Source: Polyangium spumosum
GTDB lineage: Bacteria > Myxococcota_A > Polyangia > Polyangiales > Polyangiaceae
Direction: 5' to 3'
Assembly (NCBI RefSeq): GCF_009649845.1
Contig: NZ_WJIE01000003.1
Location: forward strand, 434,001 to 498,000
Length of the DNA stretch: 64,000 nt
Positions 38,298-47,320 of this stretch are shown piece by piece. Within the stretch, counting starts at the first letter, position 1. Every line of letters starts with the position of its first letter. Both the position numbers and the translations under genes were made by a program. Below the pieces are notes generated by a model. It was not told the DNA's origin and searched no databases. It saw only the letters and a list, made by a program, of their open reading frames with translations.

Positions 38298-38960
38298 ATG
38301 TCGCTGCGGCTCCCCTTTTTCCTCGCGTCTCTCCTGTCGCTGGCCGCGCGTGCCCTCCTCGACACGCTGAGCCCTCCGGCCTGCGCGGCTTGTGACGCAC
38401 CGGTCCTTCGCGCCCGCGTCTTTTGCCCGAGCTGCGCCGCGACCGTGCTCCGCGCGGAGAACCTCCCCGGCGAGCCGCTCGCCTTCGCAGCCTTCGGCGG
38501 CGCCCTCGCCGTCGCGCTCCGGCGGTTCAAGTACGAGGAGCGTCCCGATCTCGGGCGCCCGCTCGGCCATCTCCTGCGCCGGCTCGTGCGCGAGCAGGCG
38601 CCGGCGGTGGACGTCGTGGTCCCCGTCCCGCTGCATCCGCGGCGCCTCGTGGAGCGCGGCTACAACCAGGCGGCGTTGCTCGCGCGCGCGGCCGCGGGCG
38701 AGCTCGGCGTCCCCCTCGCGGCGCGCGCGCTCGTGCGGCATCGTGACACCCCGAAGCAGGCGCACCTCGGCCGCGCCGAGCGCCTCGTGAACGTCGAGCA
38801 GGCCTTTTTCGTGCGCGCGCCGCGGGCCGTGCGGGGCCTCCGGGTGCTGCTCGTCGACGACGTGGCCACGACGGGCGCGACCTTCGAGGCCTGCCGCGGT
38901 GCGCTCCTCCGGGCGGGCGCGCGCGAGGTCGTTGCGTTTTGCCTGGCGCGGGCGGGTTGA
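38298..38960 (+). CDS. ComF-family phosphoribosyltransferase-like protein
   Basis: ComF proteins link DNA uptake or recombination to a phosphoribosyltransferase fold; their exact reaction is not settled. The 220-residue product has an N-terminal zinc finger of four cysteines (CAACDAP and CPSCAA). The conserved FKYEERPDLG and VPVPLHPRRLVERGYNQA stretches are present, as is the PRPP-binding motif VLLVDDVATTGAT. I chose ATG 38298; the frame continues upstream but loses similarity. The gene diverges from the GYF-domain gene and meets the pseudokinase gene tail to tail, seven bases apart. Confidence 0.9.
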   Translation: MSLRLPFFLASLLSLAARALLDTLSPPACAACDAPVLRARVFCPSCAATVLRAENLPGEPLAFAAFGGALAVALRRFKYEERPDLGRPLGHLLRRLVREQAPAVDVVVPVPLHPRRLVERGYNQAALLARAAAGELGVPLAARALVRHRDTPKQAHLGRAERLVNVEQAFFVRAPRAVRGLRVLLVDDVATTGATFEACRGALLRAGAREVVAFCLARAG

Positions 38961-38967
38961 AGCGCGC

Positions 38968-41295
38968 TCACCGCTTCTTCTTCCGCGGAACCTGCGGCGG
39001 CGGGCGACCCGGGACCACGTCGATCTTCAGCGACTCCTGGCAAGGCACGCGGACCGTCACCCCTGCCGAGAGCCACTCCGGGTAGCGCCCTTCGGCCGTG
39101 CTCGACACGCGCACGAACTTGTTGCCGCAGGGCACCTGGAACGGCTCGTTCGTGCGGCCGAGCTTCTTTCCGCTGAGGTACACGTGCCCCTCGGCGGGGA
39201 AGTTCACCGTGAGCACGCCGTACCCTGCGGGAGGCGGCGGCGGAGCGGGCGGCGGGGCGACGGACGGCTCGGGCGGGCGGGTCTCGGGGATCGCGAGAGA
39301 GAGACCGGCTGAGGCGGCGGCCGCGGAGGCCGCGACGTCCGGCGCCGCCTCGTCCGAGCCGCTCAAGAGGACCGCGCCCGCGGCGATCAGCGCGACCGCG
39401 CCGCCCGCGGCCACGAGCGCGATGGGCGGCGGCCGCTTCTTCCGGAGGGCCGGAACGGGAGCGGGGGCCGTGATGGCATCAGCAGCGGGCGCCGCAGCGG
39501 CAACGGGCGCAGGCGCTCCGAACCGAGGTGGCACCGGGGGCGGCGCCATCGGCGGCGGCGTCAGGGCAGGTTTTGCGCCTGCGGCCGGCGGCAGGGGCGG
39601 CGGCGCGAAGGCGGGCAGGGGCGCGGGCGTCGGCTCGGGCAGCGTCGGCAACGCCATGAGCGTGTCCGCGAGCTCCAGCCGCTTGTTGCCGATTTTCCCG
39701 GCCGCGGCCGGGTCGAGCACCTCGGGCAGCGTTGGTGGCAGCTTCGGCGGACCGGGCTCGACCTTCCCCGCGCCGGGCGTGAGCTTGCCCGGCAACGGCA
39801 CGACCTTCTCCGGCCCGGTCATGACCTTCGCCGGCCCGGGCAGCACCTTGCCCGCGCCGGTCGTGACCTTCGCGTGTTTGGCCGCGACCTGATCGGGTTC
39901 GGTGATCGCGAGCGCTGCCTTCTCTCGTTCTTCGGCCCCGATGCCCAGCGCCGCCAGGCTGATGTCCGAGCGTGACGTCGCGTCGTCGAAGAGCTGGTCG
40001 AAGAGCGCCTCGTCCGGCACCGACTCCTTCCACTCGCTCTCCGGCACCACGGACCCGATCGGCGCGGCGATCGTCGGCTTCGAGGGACCTCGCTCCGGGC
40101 GCGCCGGGGCGACGGGCGCCGAGCGCACCGTCGGCGCCTCCGGGTGGACCTCCTCCTCCGTCACCGCGATCGGCAACCTCGGCGGACCTGGCACCCGCTC
40201 GGCCAGCGCGCGCAAGAGCGGGTACACCGACGCCGGCGGCGCGTCCCCCGGGTCGCCCGGCCGCTCCGACAAACGCCCCGGCGGCCTCGACGGCGGCGGC
40301 ACCGACAGGCGCTGCTTGCTCGACCCCGACGGTTTGGCTGGACGCACCGACTCCAGCGGCACCCGCCGCCGCGGCCCGCCGTCTCCCTCCGGCGGCTTCG
40401 TCCGCGGCGCCTTGAGCGGCGCGACCTTCGCTTCGAGGTCCTTCTGCCCCTCCTCGATCCCCGGCGCTTTGTTCAGGATCCGCTCGAGCTCCTGGCACGA
40501 CACCTGGCGTTTGTCCGGGGAGGGCTCGAGCGCCGCGTCGATCGCGCGTGTCAGCTCCTTCGGCAGATCGGGCCTGTGCGTCGCGAGTGGCTTCGGCCTC
40601 GTGCCGACCTCGGGCGGCTTCGTCCCGGCGTAGAGCGACCAGAGCAGGATCCCGAGCCCGTACACGTCGGCCTTGGGCGTCACCCGCTCGCCGCGCGCCT
40701 GCTCCGGCGCCATGAACCCTGGCGCGCCCTTGATCACGAACGCCACCGTGTCCGGGCTCCGCCCGAGGATCTTCCCGAGGCCGAAGCCCGTCAGCCGCAC
40801 CTGCCCGTCCCAGCCGATGAGCACGTTCTCCGGGTGCATCGTCCGGTGGATCACGGGCGTCGGCGTGCCCTCCTCGTCCTTCGCCGCGTGGGCGTGCGCG
40901 AGCGCGCCCGAGAGCGCGCGGCCGAGGAACGCGATCGTCTTGTCGTCGAGCTTCGCCTGCTGCCGCCCGAGCAGCTCCTGCAGCCGATCGAGCGTCACGC
41001 CCTCCACGTGCTCGAGCACCAGCACGAGGTGCCTGTCGTGCTCGAAGAAGTCGAACATCCGCTGGATCGACGGGTGGTTCAGGACCGCGCAGATCGCCGC
41101 CTCGCGCACGAGCTCCTCGGCGAAGATCGCGTCCCCCTCGATGGTGTTCCGGACGAGCTTCAGCGTGCAGAGCCGCGAGAAGCCCATCGGACCTTCCATG
41201 CGTCCGACGTACACCTCCGCCGAGCCCGCTCCGGACAACCTGCGGAGCACTTTGTACGCCCCGATACGCTCGGGAACGGGCTCACTCGGGAACAT
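38968..41295 (-). CDS. Transmembrane pseudokinase with PEGA-like C-terminal domain
   Basis: The 775-residue protein has a Hanks-kinase fold at about 12-290. The glycine loop GAGSAE stands at 22-27, the ATP lysine K46 in TLKLV and the APE-like APEQARG near 197-203. The catalytic loop reads HRTMHPEN (T152 in place of the catalytic Asp) and the DFG motif reads GFG (G170 in place of the Mg-binding Asp). Both catalytic aspartates are therefore missing, and a pseudokinase is predicted. A long Pro-rich linker includes a run of short repeats near 465-520. One membrane segment stands near 622-642, and a PEGA-like domain from about 690. ATG 41295 gives a normal kinase N-terminus. Confidence 0.9.
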   Translation of the reverse strand: MFPSEPVPERIGAYKVLRRLSGAGSAEVYVGRMEGPMGFSRLCTLKLVRNTIEGDAIFAEELVREAAICAVLNHPSIQRMFDFFEHDRHLVLVLEHVEGVTLDRLQELLGRQQAKLDDKTIAFLGRALSGALAHAHAAKDEEGTPTPVIHRTMHPENVLIGWDGQVRLTGFGLGKILGRSPDTVAFVIKGAPGFMAPEQARGERVTPKADVYGLGILLWSLYAGTKPPEVGTRPKPLATHRPDLPKELTRAIDAALEPSPDKRQVSCQELERILNKAPGIEEGQKDLEAKVAPLKAPRTKPPEGDGGPRRRVPLESVRPAKPSGSSKQRLSVPPPSRPPGRLSERPGDPGDAPPASVYPLLRALAERVPGPPRLPIAVTEEEVHPEAPTVRSAPVAPARPERGPSKPTIAAPIGSVVPESEWKESVPDEALFDQLFDDATSRSDISLAALGIGAEEREKAALAITEPDQVAAKHAKVTTGAGKVLPGPAKVMTGPEKVVPLPGKLTPGAGKVEPGPPKLPPTLPEVLDPAAAGKIGNKRLELADTLMALPTLPEPTPAPLPAFAPPPLPPAAGAKPALTPPPMAPPPVPPRFGAPAPVAAAAPAADAITAPAPVPALRKKRPPPIALVAAGGAVALIAAGAVLLSGSDEAAPDVAASAAAASAGLSLAIPETRPPEPSVAPPPAPPPPPAGYGVLTVNFPAEGHVYLSGKKLGRTNEPFQVPCGNKFVRVSSTAEGRYPEWLSAGVTVRVPCQESLKIDVVPGRPPPQVPRKKKR
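39758..39890 (-). repeat. Degenerate short repeats (K-V/L-x-P/T-G-P) inside the pseudokinase linker
   Basis: The translated stretch contains about seven copies of a 6-7 residue unit: AGKVLPGP, AKVMTGP, EKVVPLP, GKLTPGA, GKVEPGP and relatives. It lies in the disordered linker between the kinase-like and membrane parts. It probably arose by local duplication and serves as a flexible spacer. Confidence 0.6.
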
Positions 41296-41467
41296 GGGGG
41301 CGATGATACCGGAGCCAGGTCGTCTTCCCCAAATCGCAGGCACGCTGTCGGCGGATCCTGTCCCCTGACGCGTTTTGTGGACACCCGAGACGGAATATTC
41401 GGCCAGCGCGAGGAGGACGAGGGGGGACGAGCACTTCTCCGAAAGTGTGCTGAACTACACCACCTGC

Positions 41468-42508
41468 ATGCGCCTCGATCCCGTGCGCTCCACGTCACCG
41501 TCCTCCAAGCGTGCGCGGTTCGCGCGTGCGCTCGACACCCTGGGAATCCTGGATCGGCTGCTCTCGCTACGCGCGAGGCTCGCCGCGCGCGCTCTCATGG
41601 TGCTCACGTACCATCGGATCGCCGATGCCGCGTCGGTCGGGGAGCTCGACGGCGACGTGCGCGAGACCGACGCGCGTGGGCTCGCCGAGCAGGTCACGCT
41701 GGTGAAGGCGCACGGCGCGTTCGTGTCGCTCTCCGACGTGCGGCGCTTCCTCCGGGGCGGGCCCCTGCCGCCGAACCCCGTGATGCTGGCCTTCGACGAC
41801 GGCTATCGTGATTGCCACGACGTCGCCCTGCCCATTCTGAAGAGAGCCGGCGCGACCGCGACCTTCTTCGTGCCCACGGCCTACCCCGACGCGGGCCGCA
41901 TGTTCTGGTGGGATCGAATCGCGCTCCTGCTCCGGCGATGTCGGAGAGCGGCGCTCGTCATTCACTACCCGCGCCCGATCGTGCTCGACCTCCGGCGCGA
42001 CCCGGGCGGCGTCAAGCGCCACCTGCTCAGCCTGGTGAAACGCACGCCGGGGCTCGACCTCGTGCGCTTCTTCGACGAGCTCGCGCGCGCCTCGGGCGTC
42101 ACGCTCGACCCGGCGGAGGAGCGGTCGATCGCGGCGCGCACCATCATGGGCTTCCGCGAGGTCCGGGCGCTCGCGGACGCCGGGATGAGCGTCGCCTCGC
42201 ATTCGCACGAGCACCGCGTGATCGCCACGATGACGCCGGAGGAGGCGCTCTCCGACCTCGGCCGATCGCGCCGCGTGCTCTCCGACGTGCTCGACGAGGA
42301 CGTGCGCTCCGTGGCTTATCCCGTGGGGCACCAGATCGACGGGCCGTTCTTGCGCGTGGCGAAAGACGCGGGCTTCGACCTCGGGTTCACGAATGCGACG
42401 GGCTTCTGCGTGAAGGGCCATGTCGACGCGCTGAACGTCCCTCGTATTGCGATGGGACAGGAGCTCGAAGGGGCGATGTTCAAATTGATGCTGGTGGCCA
42501 GGCCGTGA
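41468..42508 (+). CDS. Polysaccharide deacetylase (NodB-type) domain protein
   Basis: The 346-residue protein has the NodB fold. VLTYHRIAD is strand 1, FDDGYRD at residues 109-115 contains the metal and catalytic aspartates, and SHSHEH near 244-249 contains the metal histidines. VRSVAYPVGHQ is a later strand motif. It should remove acetyl groups from a surface polysaccharide or peptidoglycan-like substrate. There is no clear signal peptide, so it may act in the cytoplasm on a lipid-linked precursor. ATG 41468 is the most likely start, but no strong ribosome site is seen; a GTG seven codons upstream is possible. It diverges from the pseudokinase. Confidence 0.85.
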   Translation: MRLDPVRSTSPSSKRARFARALDTLGILDRLLSLRARLAARALMVLTYHRIADAASVGELDGDVRETDARGLAEQVTLVKAHGAFVSLSDVRRFLRGGPLPPNPVMLAFDDGYRDCHDVALPILKRAGATATFFVPTAYPDAGRMFWWDRIALLLRRCRRAALVIHYPRPIVLDLRRDPGGVKRHLLSLVKRTPGLDLVRFFDELARASGVTLDPAEERSIAARTIMGFREVRALADAGMSVASHSHEHRVIATMTPEEALSDLGRSRRVLSDVLDEDVRSVAYPVGHQIDGPFLRVAKDAGFDLGFTNATGFCVKGHVDALNVPRIAMGQELEGAMFKLMLVARP

Positions 42509-42626
42509 ACGGCGAGGCCTTTCACCCCGGACGTCTCCGGCCATGCGGCTCCGATCTGCCCATCGCCGAGGCCCGGTGTTTGCCCCTCTCGCTCGCGGGC
42601 TTCCGCCCGGGAAGGTCAGGTGGCTC

Positions 42627-43328
42627 GTGTCTCGCAATCAACGTCGTCGCTCCCTCGGGGCTCTTCTGCTGACCATCACGACGGCCGGGGCCGCCTTCAC
42701 GGCCGCCGGTTGTGGCGGGGCGCCGAAGGGGAACCAGGCCGCCCGCTCGGCCGATCCGAGCATCGTGCGGGTCGCGGGAACGAACGAAGATCCGGCGATC
42801 CGGGAGGCGGCCGACGAGCGCGCCGCGCAGCAGGCCTGGTGTGAATACCTCGAGGCGCTCTACCACCGCGCGACGGGCGAAAACGAGGCCTGGCCGAGCC
42901 GCGCCGAGTGCGTCGAGGCGAGGACGATGGCGTCGCCCGAGATGCTCCGCCGCACGGCGAGCTGCTCGCGCGCGGCGCTCGACAGGTTCGACGGAGATCC
43001 GTTCACGAGCGCTTATGCGGCCGAGGTGAGCCGCTGCGGTTCGTCCGCGCTCGACGCGGTCGAGGCGAAGATCGAGGAGATCACGCCGTACGTCGCGGCG
43101 ATCTGCGGGCGCATGTCCCGGTGCGGCGAGGCCACGTACGACGAGTGCCGCGGCGAGCTCGGCAACGGCCTGCGGCCGCACCTCGAGCGCGCCGTCGGCG
43201 CGATGAACCGGCGGGGCCGCGCGGCGTTCGAGGTTTGCCTGCAAAACATCTCGTGCGGCGACGTCGGCTCGCAGGTCGTGAGTTGCCTCGAGCCCATCAT
43301 GGACGGGCTGCTCTGGCTGCCTGGCTGA
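42627..43328 (+). CDS. Cysteine-rich lipoprotein of unknown function
   Basis: The 233-residue product has a signal sequence with lipobox TAAGC (C29). The mature part is helical with about ten cysteines in pairs (WCEYLEAL, ECVEAR, SCSRAAL, RCGSS, ICGRMSRCGEATYDEC, VCLQNISCGD), so several disulfides are likely. I do not recognise the family, though similar short Cys-paired lipoproteins are frequent in myxobacteria. GTG 42627 is preferred over an ATG 28 codons upstream because it places the signal peptide at the N-terminus. Confidence 0.72.
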   Translation: MSRNQRRRSLGALLLTITTAGAAFTAAGCGGAPKGNQAARSADPSIVRVAGTNEDPAIREAADERAAQQAWCEYLEALYHRATGENEAWPSRAECVEARTMASPEMLRRTASCSRAALDRFDGDPFTSAYAAEVSRCGSSALDAVEAKIEEITPYVAAICGRMSRCGEATYDECRGELGNGLRPHLERAVGAMNRRGRAAFEVCLQNISCGDVGSQVVSCLEPIMDGLLWLPG

Positions 43329-43355
43329 GTGCGCTTTCGGTTATGCTGCGCGGGT

Positions 43356-43640
43356 ATGGGTAAAAACGTCATCGTGTCGGAGGAGACGCTCCGGGATCTC
43401 CTGGAGGCGCACGCATCTCTTTCGGCCTGGTATTACGAGCTCTCGGCCGCGCTCGCCTCGGCCGGGGCCTCGGCGCGGTCGCCCGACGACGCAACCCGCG
43501 CGGCGTTCGTCGAGGGGCTCGGCAAGATGTTCCCCGAGGTCGCGCAGGTCGCGTCCACGATCCGCGTGCCCCGCCCCTTCGTCCCGCACCCGCCCCGCAT
43601 CTCGATCCCCGCGCCGGTCACGGACGAGGGGAAACGTTAA
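43356..43640 (+). CDS. Small helical protein of unknown function
   Basis: The 94-residue protein has an N-terminal helix (SEETLRDLLEAHASLSAWYYELSAAL) and a proline-rich C-terminal half. No signal peptide or motif is recognised. Codon usage with GC-rich third positions supports coding. It follows the Cys-rich lipoprotein by 27 bases, and its TAA overlaps the stop of the convergent HupE-like gene. Confidence 0.65.
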   Translation: MGKNVIVSEETLRDLLEAHASLSAWYYELSAALASAGASARSPDDATRAAFVEGLGKMFPEVAQVASTIRVPRPFVPHPPRISIPAPVTDEGKR

Positions 43641-44749
43641 CCTCCCGAATCGAAGACACGCAGGACGAACCAGACGAGGCCGAGCGCGGCAATGCCGAGG
43701 CTCAGGACCTTCACGCCTCGTTTGTCGAGCCACTTGCGCTTCTGGGCCGCGACGAGCGCCGGGAGCACGACGGCGAGCACGGCGAGCTGCCCGGCCTCGA
43801 CGCCCAGGTTGAAGGCGAAAAGCGCGCCCGGGATCTCGGGGCGCGGGAGCGAGATTTCGCCGAGGGCGCCCGCGAAGCCGAAGCCATGCACGAGGCCAAA
43901 CGGGAAGGTGATGCGCCAGCGCTTCTCGGCGTCCTTCACGAGCTGGTTCTCGACGCCCACGTACGCGACGGAGAGCGCGATGATCGGCTCGACGATCCGC
44001 CCGCTCGGCGCCCATACCCCGAGCACCGCGAGGCCGAGCGTGATCGAATGCGCCACCGTGAACGCGGTGACGACGAGCAGGAGCGCGCGCAGGCGCCCGC
44101 CCACGAGCACGAGGCCGAACAGGAAGACGAGGTGGTCGTAGCCGAAGAGGATGTGCTCGATGCCCATCCGAAAAAAGCCGAAGAAGCCCGCTCCCTCGTG
44201 CTCGGACTTCTTCGCGGCGGGGGCCTCTTTCCCCGGGATCCCGACGAGGCCGAACTCGCGGCTCGCGCCGAAGAGCACGTGCTCGGTGGGGCCGGCGCCC
44301 GCGTCGGCGCGCGCGACGTGGCGGTGGCCGTAGGGCAGGTCGTCGAGCAGATCGAGCCGCACGCGCACGGCGCGGGGGGCCGCCGGGCAGCGGTAGACGA
44401 CGCGCAGGGAAAAACCGTCCTCCTCGACGAGGAAAGCGTCGTCGAGCGTCCCCGGACAGACCCCCTCGCCCGCGCGCACCGAGACGCGATCGACCACCGC
44501 GCGGCCGAGCGCCTCGCGGGCGTGCTGGATCTCCGTCGGTGAGACCGCGCCGTCGCCGTCCTCGTCCATCACGCGGACGAGCGAGAGCACCTCGCGCCGC
44601 GCGAAGACGAGCTCGGCGGCGATCGTCGCGCCGTCGATGCGGTATTCGCCCCGCGACAAACCCACCTGGTGGGCCGAGGCGGCCCTCGGCAGGAGCACGA
44701 GGAGGAGCGCGGCGAGCGTGATCAGCGCGGCGAACGAAGCGCGAGGCAT
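43637..44749 (-). CDS. HupE/UreJ-family membrane protein
   Basis: The 370-residue protein has a cleaved signal (LLPRAASAHQ) and a soluble domain with an EF-hand-like loop (DEDGDGAVSPTE, about 63-74). A HupE/UreJ-type membrane domain follows from about 190: FFRMGIEHILFGYDHLVFLFGL, AHSITLGLAVLG, FGLVHGFGFAGAL. The His residues in GIEHILFGYDH and GLVHGFGFA are characteristic. HupE/UreJ proteins are linked to nickel, cobalt or other metal uptake, but this long form has no proven substrate. It follows the TPR lipoprotein gene by seven bases. Confidence 0.88.
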   Translation of the reverse strand: MPRASFAALITLAALLLVLLPRAASAHQVGLSRGEYRIDGATIAAELVFARREVLSLVRVMDEDGDGAVSPTEIQHAREALGRAVVDRVSVRAGEGVCPGTLDDAFLVEEDGFSLRVVYRCPAAPRAVRVRLDLLDDLPYGHRHVARADAGAGPTEHVLFGASREFGLVGIPGKEAPAAKKSEHEGAGFFGFFRMGIEHILFGYDHLVFLFGLVLVGGRLRALLLVVTAFTVAHSITLGLAVLGVWAPSGRIVEPIIALSVAYVGVENQLVKDAEKRWRITFPFGLVHGFGFAGALGEISLPRPEIPGALFAFNLGVEAGQLAVLAVVLPALVAAQKRKWLDKRGVKVLSLGIAALGLVWFVLRVFDSGG

Positions 44750-44756
44750 CGGCGCG

Positions 44757-46109
44757 TCAATCTCCCTGGCCGAGGAGCTTTTTGGCCTCGGCCGCGGCGG
44801 TGGGGTCGAAGTGCGGGTTCATGGCGAGCGCCTCGCGGACGAGCTCCTCGCCCTCGTTTTTTTCGCCCTGCGCGATGCGGATGGCGCCCGCGTGGAAGAG
44901 CAGCGTGGGCTCGCGCGTGCCGTGCGCGCGGGCCGCGTCGCTCTCCTTGCGCGCGGCGGCGAGATCACCCTTTCGGTAGAGGGCCCAGGCGAGGACGTCG
45001 GTCGTGTGGATGCCCTTGCGGACGGCCATCTCCTCCCGGATGAGCGCGAGGGCCTCGTCGTGTTTCTCGTCCCTCGTCGCGTGAAACGCCGCGAGCGCGC
45101 GCCGCTCACTCGCGCGGCCGATCTGCGCGACGCGCTCGTACGCCTCCGCCGCGCCCTTCTCGTCGCCCGCGGCCTTCCGCGCGTCGCCGAGCAGCCACGC
45201 CGTCTCGCAGAGCGGGCTCCTCGCGAACGCGCGCGCGGCGAGCTCCACGGCGCGCTTCGTCTCGCCCTTCGCGAGCGCCACGCGCGCCTTGCCGACGAGC
45301 GCCGGCGGGTAGTCCGAGACGGCGCTGAGCGCGCGATCGAAGCCCTTGTCCGCGCCGTCGACGTCGCCCTCGTGCCAGAACACCTTCGCCGCCTCCACGA
45401 GCACCCACGCGAACGGCTCGGGATCCCGCGGATCACTCGCGTCCATCGCGGCGCGGTAGTTCTTCTTCGCGCCCGTCGCGTCGCCCTGGAGCCAGCGCAG
45501 GTGAGCGGCGCGCGCGTACGAAGGCAGGCTCGGCTTCAGATCCATGAAACGTTGCGCGCTCGCGAGCGCCTCGTCGAAGTGGCCGAGCTCGAGCGCCGCG
45601 TCGCTCTTCGTGCCGAGCGCGAGCAGATCGTCCGGATCCTCGGCGAGGATCTGCGCGGCGAGGTCCTTCGCCTCCACGAACGCGTGGCTCTCGAGCAGCA
45701 CCGCCGCGCGCAGGTTCCGCGCCGGCCGGTTCTTCGGCGCGCGGCCGAGCACGAGGTCCGCGGCCGCCCCCGCGTTCAGGTAGTAGCCCGGATCCGCCTC
45801 GAAGCGCGCCTTCCGGATCCACGCGCGCCCGAGCAGGATCCACGGATCGATCGGCTCGGGCGTCTTCTCGATGCGACGCTCGAGCAGCTCGATCTCCTTG
45901 TCGATCACGCTCGAACCGTTCGGCTTTTGCAGGGCGAGCGCGCGCGTCGTCCTCGCGCCTTCGTCCTCGGCGGGAGGCGCCGCGGCGGCGGATGACGTGG
46001 GCGCGGGTCGTGCTTCGCTCTCGGCCTTCTTGCAGGCCGGGATCACGAGGACGAGCAGGGCGGCGAGCAGGAGCCGGCGCGGGGTTCGGGAGGTCTCGCT
46101 CGGGGGCAC
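44757..46109 (-). CDS. TPR-repeat lipoprotein
   Basis: The 450-residue product has a lipobox (VIPAC, C26), an Ala/Pro linker and then tetratricopeptide repeats over most of its length. Clear repeat pieces are DPWILLGRAWIRKARF, DDLLALGTKSDAALELG, PALVGKARVALAKGET and TDVLAWALYRKGDLAAA. TPR proteins are scaffolds. It lies directly upstream of the HupE-like gene, so both are likely one operon. GTG 46109 is chosen to start the signal peptide; the ribosome site is weak and an earlier GTG is possible. Confidence 0.82.
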   Translation of the reverse strand: MPPSETSRTPRRLLLAALLVLVIPACKKAESEARPAPTSSAAAAPPAEDEGARTTRALALQKPNGSSVIDKEIELLERRIEKTPEPIDPWILLGRAWIRKARFEADPGYYLNAGAAADLVLGRAPKNRPARNLRAAVLLESHAFVEAKDLAAQILAEDPDDLLALGTKSDAALELGHFDEALASAQRFMDLKPSLPSYARAAHLRWLQGDATGAKKNYRAAMDASDPRDPEPFAWVLVEAAKVFWHEGDVDGADKGFDRALSAVSDYPPALVGKARVALAKGETKRAVELAARAFARSPLCETAWLLGDARKAAGDEKGAAEAYERVAQIGRASERRALAAFHATRDEKHDEALALIREEMAVRKGIHTTDVLAWALYRKGDLAAARKESDAARAHGTREPTLLFHAGAIRIAQGEKNEGEELVREALAMNPHFDPTAAAEAKKLLGQGD

Positions 46110-46214
46110 GGTGGCTTCACGCGCTACGCGCGACGGGCCGCTCCGGCCCCGCGAAAACGTATCAAAAAAAAGCCTTGCTGGGCGGGGACCGTCTCTGCGA
46201 TTCGATGACGACGC

Positions 46215-47177
46215 ATGAGGCCCGCTTACCTTCTGCTCCTCGTTTTCGGCGTGTTCGGAGGCTGCACGTGCGGGCGAGACGCGGGCGAGGGCGCCGCGCC
46301 CTCGGCGAGCGCGCCCGCCTCCGCAGCGCCGAGCGTGAAGGCCCCCGCCGCGAACACGCCGGCGCCCGACGACGAGGTGAAGCCGGTTTATCCGAAGACG
46401 AACGATCCGCCGGACCCGCTCGCGGAGAGACTCTGCGAGGCGCTGCACGGTCTGCCCACGAAGCGCAGGGCGAGCTGCTGCGGACACGCGCCCGGCTTCT
46501 CGCTCGCCGCCGAGTGCACGCGCACGTTGAGCTACGCGCTGCGGGAGAAGGCCGTCACCGTGGACCCGGCCGGCGCCGACGCGTGCGTCGCGGCGATGGA
46601 AAAAGCACACGACGGGTGCGGCTGGGTCGGGCCGGCGGGCGCGGCGCTGCCTGCGGCGTGTGACGGCCTCGTGCGGGGCACGGTCGACGAGGGCAAACCT
46701 TGTCGATCCTCGCTCGAGTGTGACGACGGGCTCCGGTGCCTCGGCGCGGGGCCGACGGACATGGGCGTCTGTCGCAAGCCGCTGCCGAAGGGTTTTCCGT
46801 GCGGCGTCTCGGTCGACACGCTCGCGGCGCTCACGCGGCAGGACACGTTCGAGGCGCGCCACCCAGAGTGCAGCGGCTACTGCGCGCAGCGCAGGTGCCG
46901 CGACCTCGTGGCCGAGGGCGGCGCTTGCAAGGCCGACGTCGCGTGTGGCGCGGGCAAGCTCTGCGACGAGGGCACGTGCCGCGCGGGCGTGTTGCCCGGC
47001 GAGGGACGAGCCTGCAAGCGCGCCTGCGCCGCGGGGCTGCGCTGCGAAGACGGCACGTGCGTGGGGCCGAAGGAGGAGGGCGCGCCTTGCGAGGGCGACG
47101 TCGAGTGCCGCGGCGGCTGCCTGCGCGGCGACGCGGGCAAGGGCGGCACCTGCGGGATGAAGTGCCGCATGTTGTGA
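46215..47177 (+). CDS. Cysteine-rich (Dickkopf-like repeat) lipoprotein
   Basis: The 320-residue product has a signal sequence with a probable lipobox (FGGC, C17) and an Ala/Pro-rich linker. The C-terminal half has at least four repeats of the form C-x4-C-x-x-G-L/K-x-C-x-x-G-x-C, such as CRSSLECDDGLRC, CKADVACGAGKLC and CEGDVECRGGC. Repeats of this kind are disulfide-linked and common in secreted myxobacterial proteins. Function is unknown. A MITE-like element begins 22 bases past its stop. Confidence 0.82.
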   Translation: MRPAYLLLLVFGVFGGCTCGRDAGEGAAPSASAPASAAPSVKAPAANTPAPDDEVKPVYPKTNDPPDPLAERLCEALHGLPTKRRASCCGHAPGFSLAAECTRTLSYALREKAVTVDPAGADACVAAMEKAHDGCGWVGPAGAALPAACDGLVRGTVDEGKPCRSSLECDDGLRCLGAGPTDMGVCRKPLPKGFPCGVSVDTLAALTRQDTFEARHPECSGYCAQRRCRDLVAEGGACKADVACGAGKLCDEGTCRAGVLPGEGRACKRACAAGLRCEDGTCVGPKEEGAPCEGDVECRGGCLRGDAGKGGTCGMKCRML

Positions 47178-47199
47178 AGGCGCGGCGGGGCGGGCTCAG

Positions 47200-47318
47200 A
47201 GGGTGTTCTACAGGCGTCGCGAGCGGCGCGAGGTTAGGGAGGGCGAGCGAGGCGTACTTTGTACGCTGAGCGAGTCCGACCGACGCATCGCGCCGCGCAG
47301 CAGCCTGTGGAACACCCT
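47200..47318. mobile_element. 119-bp MITE-like inverted-repeat element with 6-bp target duplication
   Basis: The element starts AGGGTGTTCTACAGGC and ends with the near-perfect complement GCCTGTGGAACACCCT (15 of 16 pairs). Its two 57-59 base arms are imperfect reverse complements centred on GCGTAC-TTT-GTACGC at 47252-47266, so the whole forms one long hairpin. It is flanked directly by GCTCAG at 47194-47199 and at 47319-47324, as expected of a 6-bp target-site duplication. It has no coding capacity. I cannot name the parent insertion-sequence family. Confidence 0.7.
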
Positions 47319-47320
47319 GC

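Noticed and set aside
38160-38765. About 200 extra N-terminal codons on the GYF_2-domain gene
   Set aside because: The frame is open but Arg-rich and overlaps the comF-like gene. A GGAGG site just before GTG 38159 and the GYF_2 domain directly after it mark the true start.
47201-47317. The long hairpin as nothing more than a bidirectional terminator
   Set aside because: Exact GCTCAG duplications directly outside the complementary ends fit a transposed element better. A terminator role is possible as a side effect.
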